DNA from: Chara braunii
Taxonomy: Eukaryota; Streptophyta; Charophyceae; Charales; Characeae
Length of the DNA: 45,816 bases
Assembly: GCA_003427395.1 (NCBI GenBank)
Contig: BFEA01000199.1
Location: 1,365,933 to 1,411,748 of the forward strand
Direction: 5' to 3'
Shown here: positions 17,391-27,290 of the stretch, piece by piece
How the letters are laid out: each line of letters opens with the position of its first letter
Position numbering within the stretch: position 1 is the first letter of the stretch
The notes under the pieces: model-generated
Database searches by the model: none
What the model was told of the DNA's origin: nothing
The model's input: the letters and a program-made list of their open reading frames with translations, nothing else
Position numbers and translations under genes: made by a program

Positions 17391-18139
17391 ATTTCACGAG
17401 GACTCATGTAGCAAGGAGATCATGCATCTGATGTGTGCCCGCCCACCCGCCTGCAGCGGGTTCAATGCGCACTGTAATGACCCGCCAAAACACAGACTGA
17501 GAACACTGCTGACTTCTGGGATTTGCCGCTGGCATGTATGCCTTGCTGAGATTCCCGCATTCTGCCGTGATTTCTAAGACTGTGTGTGTGTGCGTGCCTG
17601 CTGGTCTGCGTGCCTGTCTGAGCGCTTGTCGGCCTGAGTGTGTGTGTAACCAGCAAGGGTACTTGTTGGTTTGGAGGCCACGCAGGGCCAGTACTTACAT
17701 GTGGCCGTGGCCGAGACTTCGAGGGTTGCAGCGGGAAAGACACTCAAGTAGTGGGGATAGGCAGCGACACTTAGAGCGGCGGGAAAAACACTCAAGTAGT
17801 ACCAGTCCATGTAGCCGGAGTCTAGGTTCTATACGCTCGATATCAGAGCCTGCAATGATGCTTCCCTCCGAGAGCGAGGAGGTACTGGCTGCTGGGAGGA
17901 CGCGCGGCCTAGGAAGCCACCGCCCAAAAGGCAAGTATGCCGCTATATCTCCTGGACGAGCAAGTAGCTCCTCCTCATTTGCGGTGTGCAAGGATTGGCA
18001 ACATACCGCTTTAGCCAAGCGCTGGACTTGGAGTGTCTGGAGGAAGGAGAGCAGCTGGGCCCTCCGCCTGGCCATGGCGAGCAGCCCAGCCTGAGGAGGA
18101 GGAAGAACCGGGCGAAGGAGGAGAGTGGCGAGGTACCTA
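17391..18139. other. intergenic, no supported gene
   Basis: Overlapping frames exist on both strands. A (GT)-rich patch lies at 17581-17650. A minus-strand frame near 18091-18007 has splice-like borders but no recognisable domain; see the rejected list. Confidence 0.35.
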
Positions 18140-18560
18140 CCTGGCTATGGTGGACACCATCTTCATCACCTTGATAGGCGCTGCATCTGGAAGGCCCCAG
18201 TTGGGGTAGTGCCGCACCAAGGGAGCTCGAGGCAGAGTCAGGCATGGAGGCCTGATGAGCAGCGGCATAGCAGCTTTGTGTTGTCCTTTGCACAAGAGGG
18301 CAGAGCCCTTAGTAGTCCGCCATAGCCTTGGCATGTGAGAGGAGGAAGAAGGAGGGAAGCCATGGCTAGGGTGGACCTGTTGCTGTGCTTGACCAGCAGA
18401 ACATTATCCCCAATGGCAAATGCCAGCTCTGGTGTAGGACTCTGGTGCTTTCACGAGGGACCCATAATGTCCATATGAGCTTTCCCAAGGTAACTTACTT
18501 GCACGGGTGCGGAGAGAGATGGCATTGAGGAATTGGGAGGAGTTCTCCATGGGAGCTTTG
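18140..18560 (-). pseudogene. possible gypsy-type integrase C-terminal relic
   Basis: Minus-strand frames give SLRTRASKLPWESSYGH, then ELAFAIGDNVLLVKHSNRST, then CLELPWCGTTPTGAFQMQRL, in that order. These resemble three blocks near the end of Ty3/gypsy integrases (S/LPFE-x2-YG, F-x-x-GD-x-VLL, Y-x-LELP-x(n)-hp-x-F). Each lies in a different frame and the spacing is short. Only a weak relic, and chance is possible. Confidence 0.25.
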
Positions 18561-19000
18561 GGGAGAGGGGTTTCAAGTTCCACTATCAGGAGGAGGGGAT
18601 GGGAGAAGAGAGAGCGTTGATGAAATCAAGGTGTAGGGAACAAACGGAAACTTTCTGGGAGGGGACTTCAAATGGCCGTAGAGTGAACGAATGACACAGC
18701 GGACTGGGGAGAGGGAGAGAGTGTTGACGAACACAGAGTCACGGGTAAGGAAGGACAGGTCGTGTGCACGGGGGCGGCAAGGATGCTCTAGACCGCCAGT
18801 GCGTGGCCCCAGCCTTGTGGGGAAATCTTTCATCGCCTACGAAAATTTGTGGGGACCACAATGGCTTGCAGCGCCAGCCAGAAACGAAAAGAAGTGTGCT
18901 GCTGGCGGTTCAGAAAAGCTTGGCACCCAGTGGAGGTTAAGTCTTAAAGAAATGAAGATTGTAGGAAGGATCCCCTTATCGCCCATTATCCTCTGCAGAC
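18561..19000. repeat. intergenic with one FB5-type repeat
   Basis: 18800-18870 (TGGCCCCAGCCTTGTGGGGA, ATCGCCTACGAAAATTTGTG) is shared with 22612-22680 and, more distantly, 24200-24260. The rest shows nothing. Confidence 0.45.
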
Positions 19001-19460
19001 AGTGGGTGGGTCCCACCTTCATCTTGAAACAGTGAGCCTACCATTTCTCCGTTCAGACAGTTGGCGCAGGGCGAGAGTAGGCCTGTTAGAGTGGGCCCGC
19101 AACAGCCCCACTCTCTTTCTTCAAACAGTGGTCCTTTCTTCCTTGAGGAATTAAACTGTCCCTTCCCCCCCCCCGCAGCTTTTTTTACCTTGTCTGCCGA
19201 GCATGAAGGTGGGCCCACCATACGCCCAGTGAGAAAGTGGGGCCGCAACAGGCACACCTTCTTCTTCTCCCTTGGGCCTTGAAGAAACTCGACCCCGCCC
19301 CCCCATTTCTTCGTGTCTCGCCCCCTCTCCCCTGCATCCCTTCCTTGGCCCAATGAGAAAGTGGGCCCACAATGAGCCCAACTAGAAACTGTGCCCATAA
19401 CGGGCCCGCTTCTTCGTCAAACCTTTTTCTCCCTTGGGCCTTGACAGTTCATGCACCCCC
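19001..19460. repeat. local GTGGGCCC-rich direct repeats
   Basis: GAGAAAGTGGGCCCACAA-like and TTCTTCTTCTCCCTTGGGCC-like words recur four to five times, in both orientations, with C-runs. Non-coding. Confidence 0.5.
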
Positions 19461-19883
19461 TTTTTCCCACCCCTTCACCCTTTTCCCACCTCCCTTCTTT
19501 TCCAAAGAACCCTGCAAGCAACTGCCAGCCCCCAGCCTCGTCGTTATATTCTGACAGCCATCTGACAGTCACAATCATCCGCTTCCTTCTTCTTCTTCTT
19601 CTTCTTCTTCTTCTTCTTCTTTTCTTTTTTTTTTTATGAACACATCAGTCAAAAATAATAGGAATCTTCACAACAATACTCGGCTTCTACGAGAGCCCGA
19701 ATCGTCCACTTTTCCGCGCCGTTATATTCTAACAGTCTTCTGACAGTCGCAATCATCCGCCGCTTTCCCGAGTTTTCCCTTTCATCATCCATGAAACCAA
19801 AACGAACATCACCCAGTCTTGAACCGCGAACCGCGACCGCCTCATCATTGATTGTTTCGCAATGACATCCTCTTTTTTATCCC

Positions 19884-19928
<45 letters not shown>
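19461..19928. other. pyrimidine-rich sequence leading into a gap
   Basis: Includes (CTT)n at about 19587-19622. CGTTATATTCTGACAG and TCTGACAGTCACAATCATCCGC recur once about 180 bp apart (19541, 19725). A poly-A run (19886-19928) ends at the N gap. Confidence 0.5.
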
Positions 19929-20283
19929 NNNNNNNNNNNNNNNNNNNNNNNNNNNNNNNNNNNNNNNNNNNNNNNNNNNNNNNNNNNNNNNNNNNNNNNN
20001 NNNNNNNNNNNNNNNNNNNNNNNNNNNNNNNNNNNNNNNNNNNNNNNNNNNNNNNNNNNNNNNNNNNNNNNNNNNNNNNNNNNNNNNNNNNNNNNNNNNN
20101 NNNNNNNNNNNNNNNNNNNNNNNNNNNNNNNNNNNNNNNNNNNNNNNNNNNNNNNNNNNNNNNNNNNNNNNNNNNNNNNNNNNNNNNNNNNNNNNNNNNN
20201 NNNNNNNNNNNNNNNNNNNNNNNNNNNNNNNNNNNNNNNNNNNNNNNNNNNNNNNNNNNNNNNNNNNNNNNNNNNNNNNNNNN
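19929..20283. other. assembly gap, 355 N
   Basis: Unknown sequence bordered by poly-A on both sides. Frames through it are meaningless. Confidence 1.
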
Positions 20284-20374
20284 AAAGAAAAAAAAAAACA
20301 CAAACCATGAAAACTCAAAACCATCATCGCATCACCCTTTTTTTTCCTTTTCTTTCTTTTTTTTGTTAAATCAG

Positions 20375-20655
20375 TCGCTCCATCTATCGGTGGGGAGCTG
20401 CACCTGCTGGCAAACGGGTCCAGCATCCCTCATATATCGTCAAATAGAACTGCCCGGTAAACCGTAGGCAGAGAGGGAGAAGAGGACAACAAACGAGGGG
20501 CTGTGACAAACTGTTTCGTCGGAGTTTCACCGACTCATCAGGAGGCTGAACCATATATATATCGTCACAAACAGAACTGCCCGGTAAACCAAAGGCAGAG
20601 AGAGAGAAGAGGACAACAAACGAGGGCCTGTGACATATATATCGTCACAATATAT
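20375..20655 (-). repeat. retrozyme-like repeat, tandem partial copies
   Basis: Two consecutive copies of a unit: TATATCGTCACAAACAGAAC, TGCCCGGTAAACCGTAGGCA, a (GA)n patch, GAGGACAACAAACGAGG, and CTGTGACA. The first also contains a hammerhead (20508-20552). Its left side (TATCGGTGGGGAGCTGCACC) is the repeat also found at 14955. Small, non-coding, hammerhead-bearing repeats are described as retrozymes in plants; the assignment here is by analogy. Confidence 0.6.
20508..20552 (-). ncRNA. hammerhead ribozyme, 5' truncated
   Basis: On the minus strand CCTCCTGATGAGTCGG, loop TGAAACT, CCGACGAAACAGTTT: intact CUGAUGA and GAAA cores and a 5-bp stem II (GTCGG with CCGAC). The partner strand of stem III and half of stem I are replaced by (AT)n, so it cannot cleave as it stands. 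Confidence 0.7.
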
Positions 20656-21007
20656 CAAGGAATAACTTCCGAATAAGAGTTGACTTTCTTTCCCCAGCTA
20701 ATGAAGGGATCAAAACCTCTTCTAACCCTTTTGTGAGTGCCAGATCACAATTATACCTGCTAGTTTATAATACTTTGCATCTCCCTATCCACAAATGGGG
20801 AACTACAACTTCTGATAATAAAGACAAGTAAAAAACGGTTTAAAAACCCCAAACTGAACTTACTCATCCCCAATTTTTTTTTTTTTTTTTGGACTGTGGA
20901 GGGAAAGGGTGTGGGAAGTCCGACAAGGCTCTCATTGGAAACTACTGAATGGAAACAATAACAGGACACCGATTATAATTTTTCTCTGCCTATAATTTGG
21001 GGGAACC
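20656..21007. other. intergenic, no recognisable feature
   Basis: A T-run at about 20876-20890. Nothing else seen. Confidence 0.4.
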
Positions 21008-21499
21008 TCATTTGACCCCTACCAACTTGGCGGCACCAGACTCAGTGAAGATAGGGGAAGTAGTTCTGGGAAATCTGAGGAGGGGGTGTAGAGGAACTGT
21101 AGGATCCAGACTTGTCCAGTCGTTGAAACAAATTCTGTAATCTCTGCATATCTGAGTCTGACTTCCATCCTGATTTCCCTCCCCTGCCCCCATTCCACAT
21201 AATTTCTCCCATCTCCCCCCCCCCTTTGGGGTCCCCCCAAGCCAGTCGCCACAAAATTGTTTGATGTGTTGAGTTATTTCTTTTTTGGTAGACATGAATT
21301 TTATTTTTTTTCTTTGATATTTTCCCAGTTTGATGTGATGACAGTCTGCACTTGTTGTTTGAACCACCAGTACCTCCACGCTTTTAAGCCGTTAACGCGG
21401 TGTCTGATATGCATTTGTGTCAGAGCCTCCCCACACCACAGGGGGCCTAAGACCCCCTGGGGTACAGGTGGTTTAACTGAATCTGGAAATTCCGGGCCA
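21008..21499 (-). pseudogene. LINE ORF2 C-terminal tail, frame-shifted
   Basis: Continues the LINE fragment on its right. Adjacent minus-strand frames read WWFKQQVQTVITSNWENIKE and MSTKKEITQHIKQFCGDWLG without a common open frame. The Trp- and basic-rich text fits the tail that follows the zinc knuckle in LINE ORF2 proteins, but this is inferred only from position. 21361-21400 also matches the FB3 end (ACCACCAGTACCTCC, GCCGTTAACGCGG), so an FB3 fragment overlaps. Confidence 0.35.
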
Positions 21500-21877
21500 T
21501 CAAGTCGGGCCCCTTCCATCGCAAAAAGGTACAGTGTCTGCGCCATAATGCCCAAATAATTGCTCTTCTTCCTGTTTTACATATAGATTGAGAGTGAAGG
21601 TGTCTGACAGGGTGGGTTCCCAGGTTTCACACGGCAGTGCTCTCCAATTCCAAGGCCATGATTGGGTGGTCTCGAGTCGATTCCAGATTCTATCCCACCA
21701 TCTCCATAGCCAGACTGCACCTGGGCATCTCAAAAAGATATGCTTTATGGTTTCAGGAATGTTTCCCGAAGAGAATGACGAGGCGCAAAATCCACACCAT
21801 GGGGTCGCCAAACCTTTCTGCTCTACGGAGGTCTTATCAATGAGCCAATCCTTTCGGTGGTCTACCTGCCATTGCAG
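21500..21877 (-). pseudogene. LINE reverse transcriptase zinc-binding (zf-RVT) fragment
   Basis: An open minus-strand stretch reads WQVDHRKDWLIDKTS, then PWCGFC, then ETIKHIFLRCPGAVWLWRWW. The pattern C-x2-C, ETI-x-H-x-F-x2-CP-x-A-x2-LW is the zinc-knuckle domain (zf-RVT) found after the RT in plant and other L1-like non-LTR retrotransposons. The RT itself is absent and a TGA closes the frame at the 5' side, so this is a truncated relic. It belongs to a different element class from the RT at 8.6-7.4 kb. Confidence 0.7.
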
Positions 21878-22048
21878 TCATCGTCTATCACATTTTCCCT
21901 CTGTTCTTTTTCACCAATCCTGACTTTTTTTTTTTTTTTTTTTTTTTTTGTAATCCTGACAATTCCAATCATTCAAGTTTTGTTTTCTTTTTTTTTCACT
22001 CGGTTTCTTTTCCCCAATCCTGACAATTTTTTATTTTTATTTTTTTTT
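21878..22048. other. T-rich low complexity
   Basis: Repeated CAATCCTGAC words separated by T-runs (21926, 21950, 22015). Confidence 0.6.
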
Positions 22049-22248
22049 ACCACTAGTACCTTTCCCGCGTGGGAAAATAGGGAAAAACTGGCAGTTTTCC
22101 CAAACTCCTGAATATTTGGAGGTCGGGCCCGACGACGACTGCCATTGATAAATCTGATCGGCGGCCGTCATTTCGTTTCGGCCTCTGAAAAGGTCAGACT
22201 CCTACCCGAGGCCCGCTATTTTCCCAAGCTGCAAAGGTACTAGTGGTT
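22049..22248. repeat. FB2 foldback element, copy 2
   Basis: Ends ACCACTAGTACCTTT and AAAGGTACTAGTGGT are a 15-bp perfect terminal inverted repeat. Interior: GTCGGGCCCGACGACGAC, CTGCCATTGATAAATCTGAT, CGGCGGCCGTCATTTCG, matching 229-404 in inverted order. Confidence 0.8.
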
Positions 22249-22786
22249 CTTGTAATCCTGACAAAATTGCAATCATTTCTTTTTTTTTCCCTCTGTTTCT
22301 TTTCCCCAATCTTTAGGCCTTGACGCATCACTCACCGAATGTGGAAAAGATAATAAGAAAATATGGCCTGTGTATCTTGCCATGTTGAAGGGGAAGATAC
22401 ATTCTCCATTTTTTCAAGCATCTGTTGAGTGGTGCAGTAAGGCACTTTGGTTCCTAACATCCCACCCACCATATCTGAATCATCATTGCATGACAATTGC
22501 AATCATTGCCCTTCTTCCACCCCACCCCCGCCTAATCTGAACGCCATACCATCACTGCCGTCAAACGAAGTCACAAAATCCTGAAAAATTTTAATAGAAT
22601 TTAAATCGCCAATACATGGCCCCAGCCTTGCTGAAAAGAAAACTCGTCGCCTACGAAATTGTCGGAGACCCAGCGCTGTAGATAAACTCCCAAGAGAGAT
22701 CTCACAAAACAAGAAAAAAGAGGAAGATAAAGTCCGCCAAATCAACACAACAAAACAAAGACTACAGGACATACATATGGGAAGCC
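22249..22786. repeat. intergenic with FB5-type repeat
   Basis: 22612-22680 carries CATGGCCCCAGCCTTGCTGA and CGTCGCCTACGAAATTGTCG, shared with 18800-18870. The rest has T-runs and no gene. Confidence 0.45.
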
Positions 22787-22942
22787 AGGTCCCACTAGCA
22801 AAGAGGATTGGATTGAACACCTGAATCTGGACTTGTTTGTGGAAAGGTGCAGAATGTCGAGATTGAACTGCTTTTCCACATCTATGTTTAAAACACGTCC
22901 AGATTCAGGATATTTATCCATCCCTCTTTGCTAGTGGGACCT
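22787..22942. repeat. FB4 foldback element, copy 1
   Basis: AGGTCCCACTAGCAAAGAGG and its exact inverse CCTCTTTGCTAGTGGGACCT bound a 156-bp hairpin. Inside, CCTGAATCTGGACTTGTTT faces AAACACGTCCAGATTCAGG. Three other copies lie at 36.6, 39.6 and 44.1 kb. Confidence 0.85.
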
Positions 22943-23075
22943 CACCCCTGGAGTCCGACCACATACGGTAAGGCACGATAATCAGGCAGAAGTAAACTCA
23001 AACTTTCCTTTCTTTCTTTCTTTCTTTCTTTCCTTTTTTTTCCCTCAAAGGCTCAACGTCCAAAAACATCCGTTG

Positions 23076-23106
<31 letters not shown>

Positions 23107-23207
23107 GTTGCAAATTCAATCATAGAGGCGAGGCTGCGGTCCTCAACATTACTTCCCGCTCAAACCTGTATCTGGACTCGGAGGCCGGGGTCCTCAACAT
23201 CATCCAC
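22943..23207. repeat. (CTTT)n, poly-A and short duplication
   Basis: (CTTT)6 near 23007-23030, an A-run at about 23075-23103, and TCCTCAACAT in two contexts (23140, 23191). Confidence 0.6.
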
Positions 23208-23290
23208 AGCTTAAACCACCAGTACTTGACCCAGCTAACGGCCGCGGAAAATATACGGGCATGACGTCAGCAAGAACTGGTGGTTTAGCT
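23208..23290. repeat. FB3 foldback element, short form
   Basis: AGCTTAAACCACCAGTACTTG faces CAAGAACTGGTGGTTTAGCT across only about 40 bp (GCTAACGGCCGCGGAAA). An internally deleted member of the family. Confidence 0.8.
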
Positions 23291-23820
23291 TACAGGCTGA
23301 AAACCCTGCGAGTCGTTTACTACAGACTCTGCGGCTCCGTGGCTGCTGCCGAGACTCGAAAAAGACGATTCGAACGGGACGATGGTACAATGTCCTCTAC
23401 ACTACCAAAAAAAAAAAAAAAAAAAACGAAAACAGTTGCAAGACTTCAAAAAGCAAAAAGACAATGTGCACTACAATTTCCAAAGCCGCTAAGAAAAAAT
23501 CAGCCTGGAAAAATTTTAAATTCATGATTAGCGAAGCTTTGTTATAGATTATTTTAACGGGCGCATCACAACCAAAGTAATTCTGCTCCGCAACGTATGA
23601 AAATATAGCTCGAGCCAATTTTAAAGATCTATCCTATAACTCGAACATAAATTGACAAGATCGAGACGTTGGGAGGAAAAGCATCGACGGCGGTTTTCTT
23701 GACGACCTAAACGAGAAGAAGATATCAGACAAAACGACGGGAGGACCTAGATGCCTGATTGACCGAAGGGGAAAATGTGGACAGCTCTTATGCAGATGGA
23801 AGGAAAGACGAGGAGACCCC
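23291..23820. other. intergenic, no recognisable feature
   Basis: A poly-A run at about 23407-23425; otherwise unique sequence without a supported frame. Confidence 0.4.
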
Positions 23821-23986
23821 ATTAAACCACCAGTACTTCCTAGAGTCGTGCCCGTTAACGCGCCACGATTTTAGGAAACGTCCCAGCTACTACAGGAGCG
23901 CCCAAATTCATCCGACTAGAAACGTTTCTACTCTTTTTTTTCCCCCGCCGCCGATAGCTGGGCCAAGTACTTACTGGTGGTTTAAT
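23821..23986. repeat. FB3 foldback element, full copy
   Basis: ATTAAACCACCAGTACTT and AAGTACTTACTGGTGGTTTAAT at the ends. The interior GTGCCCGTTAACGCGCC, CAGGAGCGCCCAAATTCATC matches 3840-4002 inverted. Confidence 0.8.
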
Positions 23987-24289
23987 TGGCCCTTCTCCAA
24001 AATAATTTGGGATTTTTATTTTATTTTCATTTTCATTTTTTCCCACCCTGCAAACTGCAGTTGATCAGATTGTTTTGAAGGCTCTCACCGACAGCATAAT
24101 AACTTTTATTTTTATTTTTATTTTTAATTGTAAGGGATTGGTGGAAATAGTAATGCACCCCTGCCAAAGAGGATTCATGGTAGATTTGAGCATGTGTTAA
24201 ACCAGCAGCACACGGCCTCAGCCTTGCAGCATAAAAACTTGTCGCCACAAGAAGTAAAGGCGGGCTCGGGGCAGGGTCGGAGCGTCAGA
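23987..24289. repeat. (TTTTA)-rich tracts and FB5-type repeat
   Basis: ATTTTTATTTTATTTTC tracts at 24012-24040 and 24103-24127. CACGGCCTCAGCCTTGCAGC and ACTTGTCGCCACAAGAAG (24207-24255) resemble FB5. Confidence 0.45.
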
Positions 24290-24720
24290 AGATTTTCAAA
24301 TTTTTGGGCCCATGTCAAATCCGCACGTCCCAAAAAACAAAACAAGCTTTGGCCGTGATTGCAGTTGGATACGCTTTTTAGGGTACTCCGTGTGAGTCTG
24401 CCCTCAGCGAGGGCACTTAGGCAGAACGAAGAACACGGGGAGCACGACTGTCAGACAAAAAAAAGAAGCAAAAAAAAAAAAAGGCCAACAAAGCTTTGGC
24501 CGTGAAAGTGGTTGGATGCATTTCATCGGCGCTAGTGTGAGTATGCCGTCAGCAATGGCGTTTTGAGCACGAGGAATATGCGCTGCCTTGCTGGCAGGGC
24601 CAGGAAGAAAAAAACAAAAGGAGAAAAGAAGAAAAAACAGCAACGTTTCCCTCTCGCCGTAATAGTGGTCAGATGCATTCTGGAAAGCGATCATTCGAGT
24701 ATTGACCTCCACGACGTCCT
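24290..24720. repeat. FB8-like degenerate direct repeats
   Basis: Two to three units of the form GCTTTGGCCGTGATTGCAGTTGGAT, then GTGTGAGTCTGCCCTCAG (about 24345, 24493 and 24655), with A-runs between. Confidence 0.5.
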
Positions 24721-24784
24721 TCCACGACATCATTGATCTCTGGCATGTTTTTTCATTTCTTTTTTCTTTTTTTTTCCTTCAGGT

Positions 24785-24976
24785 AGACCGCCGGCCCCGG
24801 TGCCACTTCCGAAATTCCCACTGCAGGTACCCTCACGCGGATCGCTCCGAAAATATCGACGCGCAGTGGCGCCAGGTAGCTTCGGGATTTTAGGTGCGGG
24901 TGTACACCGAAAATAGCGGCGCACAGTGGGCAGGTAGCTTCGGGATTTTAGGTGTGGGTGTACTGGTGGTTTAAAC
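24785..24976. repeat. two 67-bp units ending in an FB3 terminus
   Basis: CGAAAATA-CG-CGCAGTGG, then CAGGTAGCTTCGGGATTTTAGG, occur twice in tandem. The right end GTACTGGTGGTTTAAACC is the FB3 terminal repeat. Confidence 0.6.
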
Positions 24977-25083
24977 CCGAAAAAAAAAACAAAAAAAAAG
25001 GATTCATCGAAGCGTGGACCAGCCAGGATAACATCCTTTGGTTAAATAGAATACTAAGAGTGGAAAGCTATAATTATTAAATA

Positions 25084-25245
25084 ATATATATATCGTATAT
25101 ATCATCACAAACAGAACTGCCCGGTAAACCGTAGGCAGAGAGAGAGAGAAGAGGACAACAAACGAGGGGCTGTGACAAACTGTTTCGTCGGAGTTTCACC
25201 GACTCAACAGGAGGCTGAACCCTCAACAGTCTGCAGAATCCCCTC
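25084..25245 (-). repeat. retrozyme-like repeat with complete hammerhead region
   Basis: Same unit as 20428-20655 (ATCACAAACAGAACTGCCCG, GTAAACCGTAGGCAGAG, ACAACAAACGAGGGGCTGTG). Here it continues past the hammerhead into CCTCAACAGTCTGCAGAATC, so the full ribozyme region is kept. No ORF. Confidence 0.65.
25177..25232 (-). ncRNA. type III hammerhead ribozyme, one core change
   Basis: On the minus strand: AGACTGT (stem III), U at the cleavage position, GAGG-GTTCAG-CCTC (4-bp stem I hairpin), CTGTTGA, GTCGG-TGAAACT-CCGAC (5-bp stem II), GAAA, CAGTTT (stem III). All three stems form. The core has U for the conserved A6 (CUGUUGA instead of CUGAUGA), which should cripple cleavage. The very short stem I is typical of plant retrozyme hammerheads, which are thought to act as dimers. 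Confidence 0.8.
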
Positions 25246-25691
25246 ACTGATTACACTGTAAATGATAATCTACCTTAACCAAAATCAAAGTAGACTATCA
25301 CTCACCCACACCAGATGGAAAACTCTACAGACTGTCGGTTCACACCCCATCACAAGCCAGCAAAACATCCACGAAACAAAGAATATATATAGTACCGAGG
25401 GCGGTCAGATAGGGCACGGTCAACTCAGTCATTATCTATATCAAATTTGAAAAAGCTTACGCCCATGCGGACTGGGAATTGTTCCTGGAGAGTTATTTCG
25501 ATTAAAATCGGGGTGCGTACTGACTAGGATTTAAAAAAAAAAAAAAATCAAAACTAGGGTGTATTCTTCTCGCAATTACACCTTTCACCACCTACCTACC
25601 ACTACTCGTAAGCCTATACAGGGGACACCTGCGAGCATAGCTACCATCTCACAATTAAAAGGGGGGATGCTTGTTGGCCCCCCGCCCTAAT

Positions 25692-25692
<1 letters not shown>
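25246..25692. other. intergenic, no recognisable feature
   Basis: An A-run near 25531-25546. Nothing gene-like. Confidence 0.4.

Positions 25693-25751
<59 letters not shown>
25693..25751. repeat. poly-G tract, 59 bases
   Basis: Uninterrupted G. Such length is rare in assembled genomes and prone to sequencing error, so the true length is uncertain. Strong G-quadruplex potential on the plus strand. Confidence 0.9.
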
Positions 25752-25752
<1 letters not shown>

Positions 25753-25974
25753 GCTAGCAGCTAACACAGAGACCGAACATTTTGCCAGAAGCTGTGCCTC
25801 TCTGAGCTCTCCCATGTACTTCCCCCGCCCCATCGAGTAACCGCAGTGTCTATGGCCAGCACTCTCCCTCACACCTCGCACAACCCACGCCGCACACTCA
25901 CTCGCACATCCGTGATGGCCAAAGACCCTACCATTACCGAACGGGGGGAGCAAACCGACTATCTCAGTTGGTTG

Positions 25975-26115
25975 GCACCAAGAGTGCCGCAGGTGGTTCA
26001 GTGGGGACTGAACCCGCGACCTCCTGAATGCCACTTCCATGCCTAACCAACTGAGCTAGGCCGCTTGCTCTCTTTTTCCACTTCGTGCCTAACCAACTGA
26101 GCTAGCCTGCTTGCT
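25975..26115 (-). repeat. tRNA-derived SINE (SINE-C) with doubled A box
   Basis: On the minus strand CCTAGCTCAGTTGGTTAGGC (A box) precedes GTCGCGGGTTCAGTCCCCAC (B box). D-stem and acceptor-stem pairing is absent, so it is not a tRNA gene. A second partial A box (TAGCTCAGTTGGTTAGGCAC) lies just upstream. Confidence 0.65.
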
Positions 26116-26763
26116 CTTTTCTCCCACTTCTCTCTTCTACATAATTGCAGCCAGGTGCATCCACGCCGGGCCAGATGAGCGGTCACATACATCCAGTGAG
26201 GAAGACCTAGTGTGAATATGCCCTCAACATTGGCACCAAGAGGTTTAGACCATGGGTATCCACCATCCACCATCCTCCATCCTCCTTCCTACACCAGACT
26301 GCGTCAACAACCAGGCTTCAGGTTGATGGCTTGTTGGCGCTTGAACCTTCCACTACAGCGCAGCGATCAATAAGGCCAGGACATCCTCTGGGCCCATCCG
26401 TGTTCATTCGCATCCATTCCTAAGTGTTATAGAAGCTCTGGCGGCAAAAAGCTGTGAACCAACAAAGACCTCTCCCACGCTAGGATTATTACTTCTAAAC
26501 TTCGAATATCAAGAAAAGAAGCAAATCCATGCCGTTCATCGTGTTTGCGCCAAACGATCTGACTTTAATGGTTGAGGTCACCTGAGATAATGCGGCGGAA
26601 ATCTAGGGTGGTAAAATGAGAAAATTTTAATTCTGACGACGTCCAGATTCATCAGTTAATTGGGCAAGTAGGCAATTGGGATGGTGGATTACCCACCGAG
26701 GAGGGAGACCACCTACACGACCTGGGATGAAATGGTCCTTGCTATGGATTCACTCACGACCAT
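26116..26763. other. intergenic, FB8 word only
   Basis: CTAGTGTGAATATGCCCTCA near 26209 belongs to the FB8 vocabulary. CATCCACCATCCTCCATCCTCC is a short CATCC repeat (26260-26287). No gene. Confidence 0.4.
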
Positions 26764-26870
26764 CTCCACCCCACACCGAATAGAACGCCCGGTCATTATT
26801 ACAGCTGTATTTCGGTGCACCTTTCAGTTCAGATAGGGCGATAACTACCAGGCCTTCTATTCGGTGCACC
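26764..26870. repeat. FB1 element with 3' duplication
   Basis: CACCGAATAGAACGCCCGGT to GGCCTTCTATTCGGTG. The loop word GTGCACCTTTCAGTTCAGATAG is repeated immediately after the right arm (26867-26889). Confidence 0.7.
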
Positions 26871-27224
26871 TTTCAGTTCAGATAGGGGCATCAAATGAGG
26901 CACCTATCGAAAACTCGCAAATTATGACCCCAATGGATACTTAATCGTGTAATAGGACCCAATGCACCTTTCCACTTGACTTTTTTTTTCTTTTCTTTTC
27001 TTTTTTGAAAGGGCGACGGCCTTTCGATATCACCATCGAGTGCACCAACCCTCCCCCTTGGTGATTCAGAATTATTTCATTGCATACTTCTTTTTTTCTT
27101 TTTCCTTTTTTCTTTTTCATTGCATACTTTTTTTTTTTTCTTTTTTTCTTTTTCGTTGCATACTTCTTTTTTTTTTTCTTTTCTCTTTTTCATTGCATAC
27201 TTCTAGCCTTTCTAGGTCCATCAG
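26871..27224. repeat. T-rich tandem repeat, unit about 40 bp
   Basis: TTCATTGCATACTTC followed by (T/C) runs, four units (27077-27205). Frames through it encode Phe-rich by-products. Confidence 0.7.
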
Positions 27225-27290
27225 AATTTGAACTTGGGTCTGTGTATTTCAACAGGTCAGGGGTGGTGTACCAACTGTGCTGAGGAAGAC
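27225..27290 (-). repeat. SINE-A head
   Basis: On the minus strand CAGTTGGTACACCACCCCTG, TTGAAATACACAGACC, AAGTTCAAATTCTGATGG: same design as 873-955. Confidence 0.6.

Noticed and set aside
18007-18293. Two-exon gene on the minus strand (exon ends CATAGCCAG/GTAGGT and CTCCTCAG/GCTGGG, second donor AAAGCG/GTATGT, 49-bp intron)
   Set aside because: The borders fit splice sites and the frame joins, but the predicted protein has no recognisable domain, the upstream frames look like a gypsy relic, and such borders arise often by chance.
19845-20426. Long ORFs across 19.85-20.4 kb
   Set aside because: They consist of N and poly-A.
25985-26072. Functional tRNA gene on the minus strand
   Set aside because: A and B boxes are present, but acceptor and D stems do not pair and no anticodon loop of normal form is seen; a SINE head fits better.
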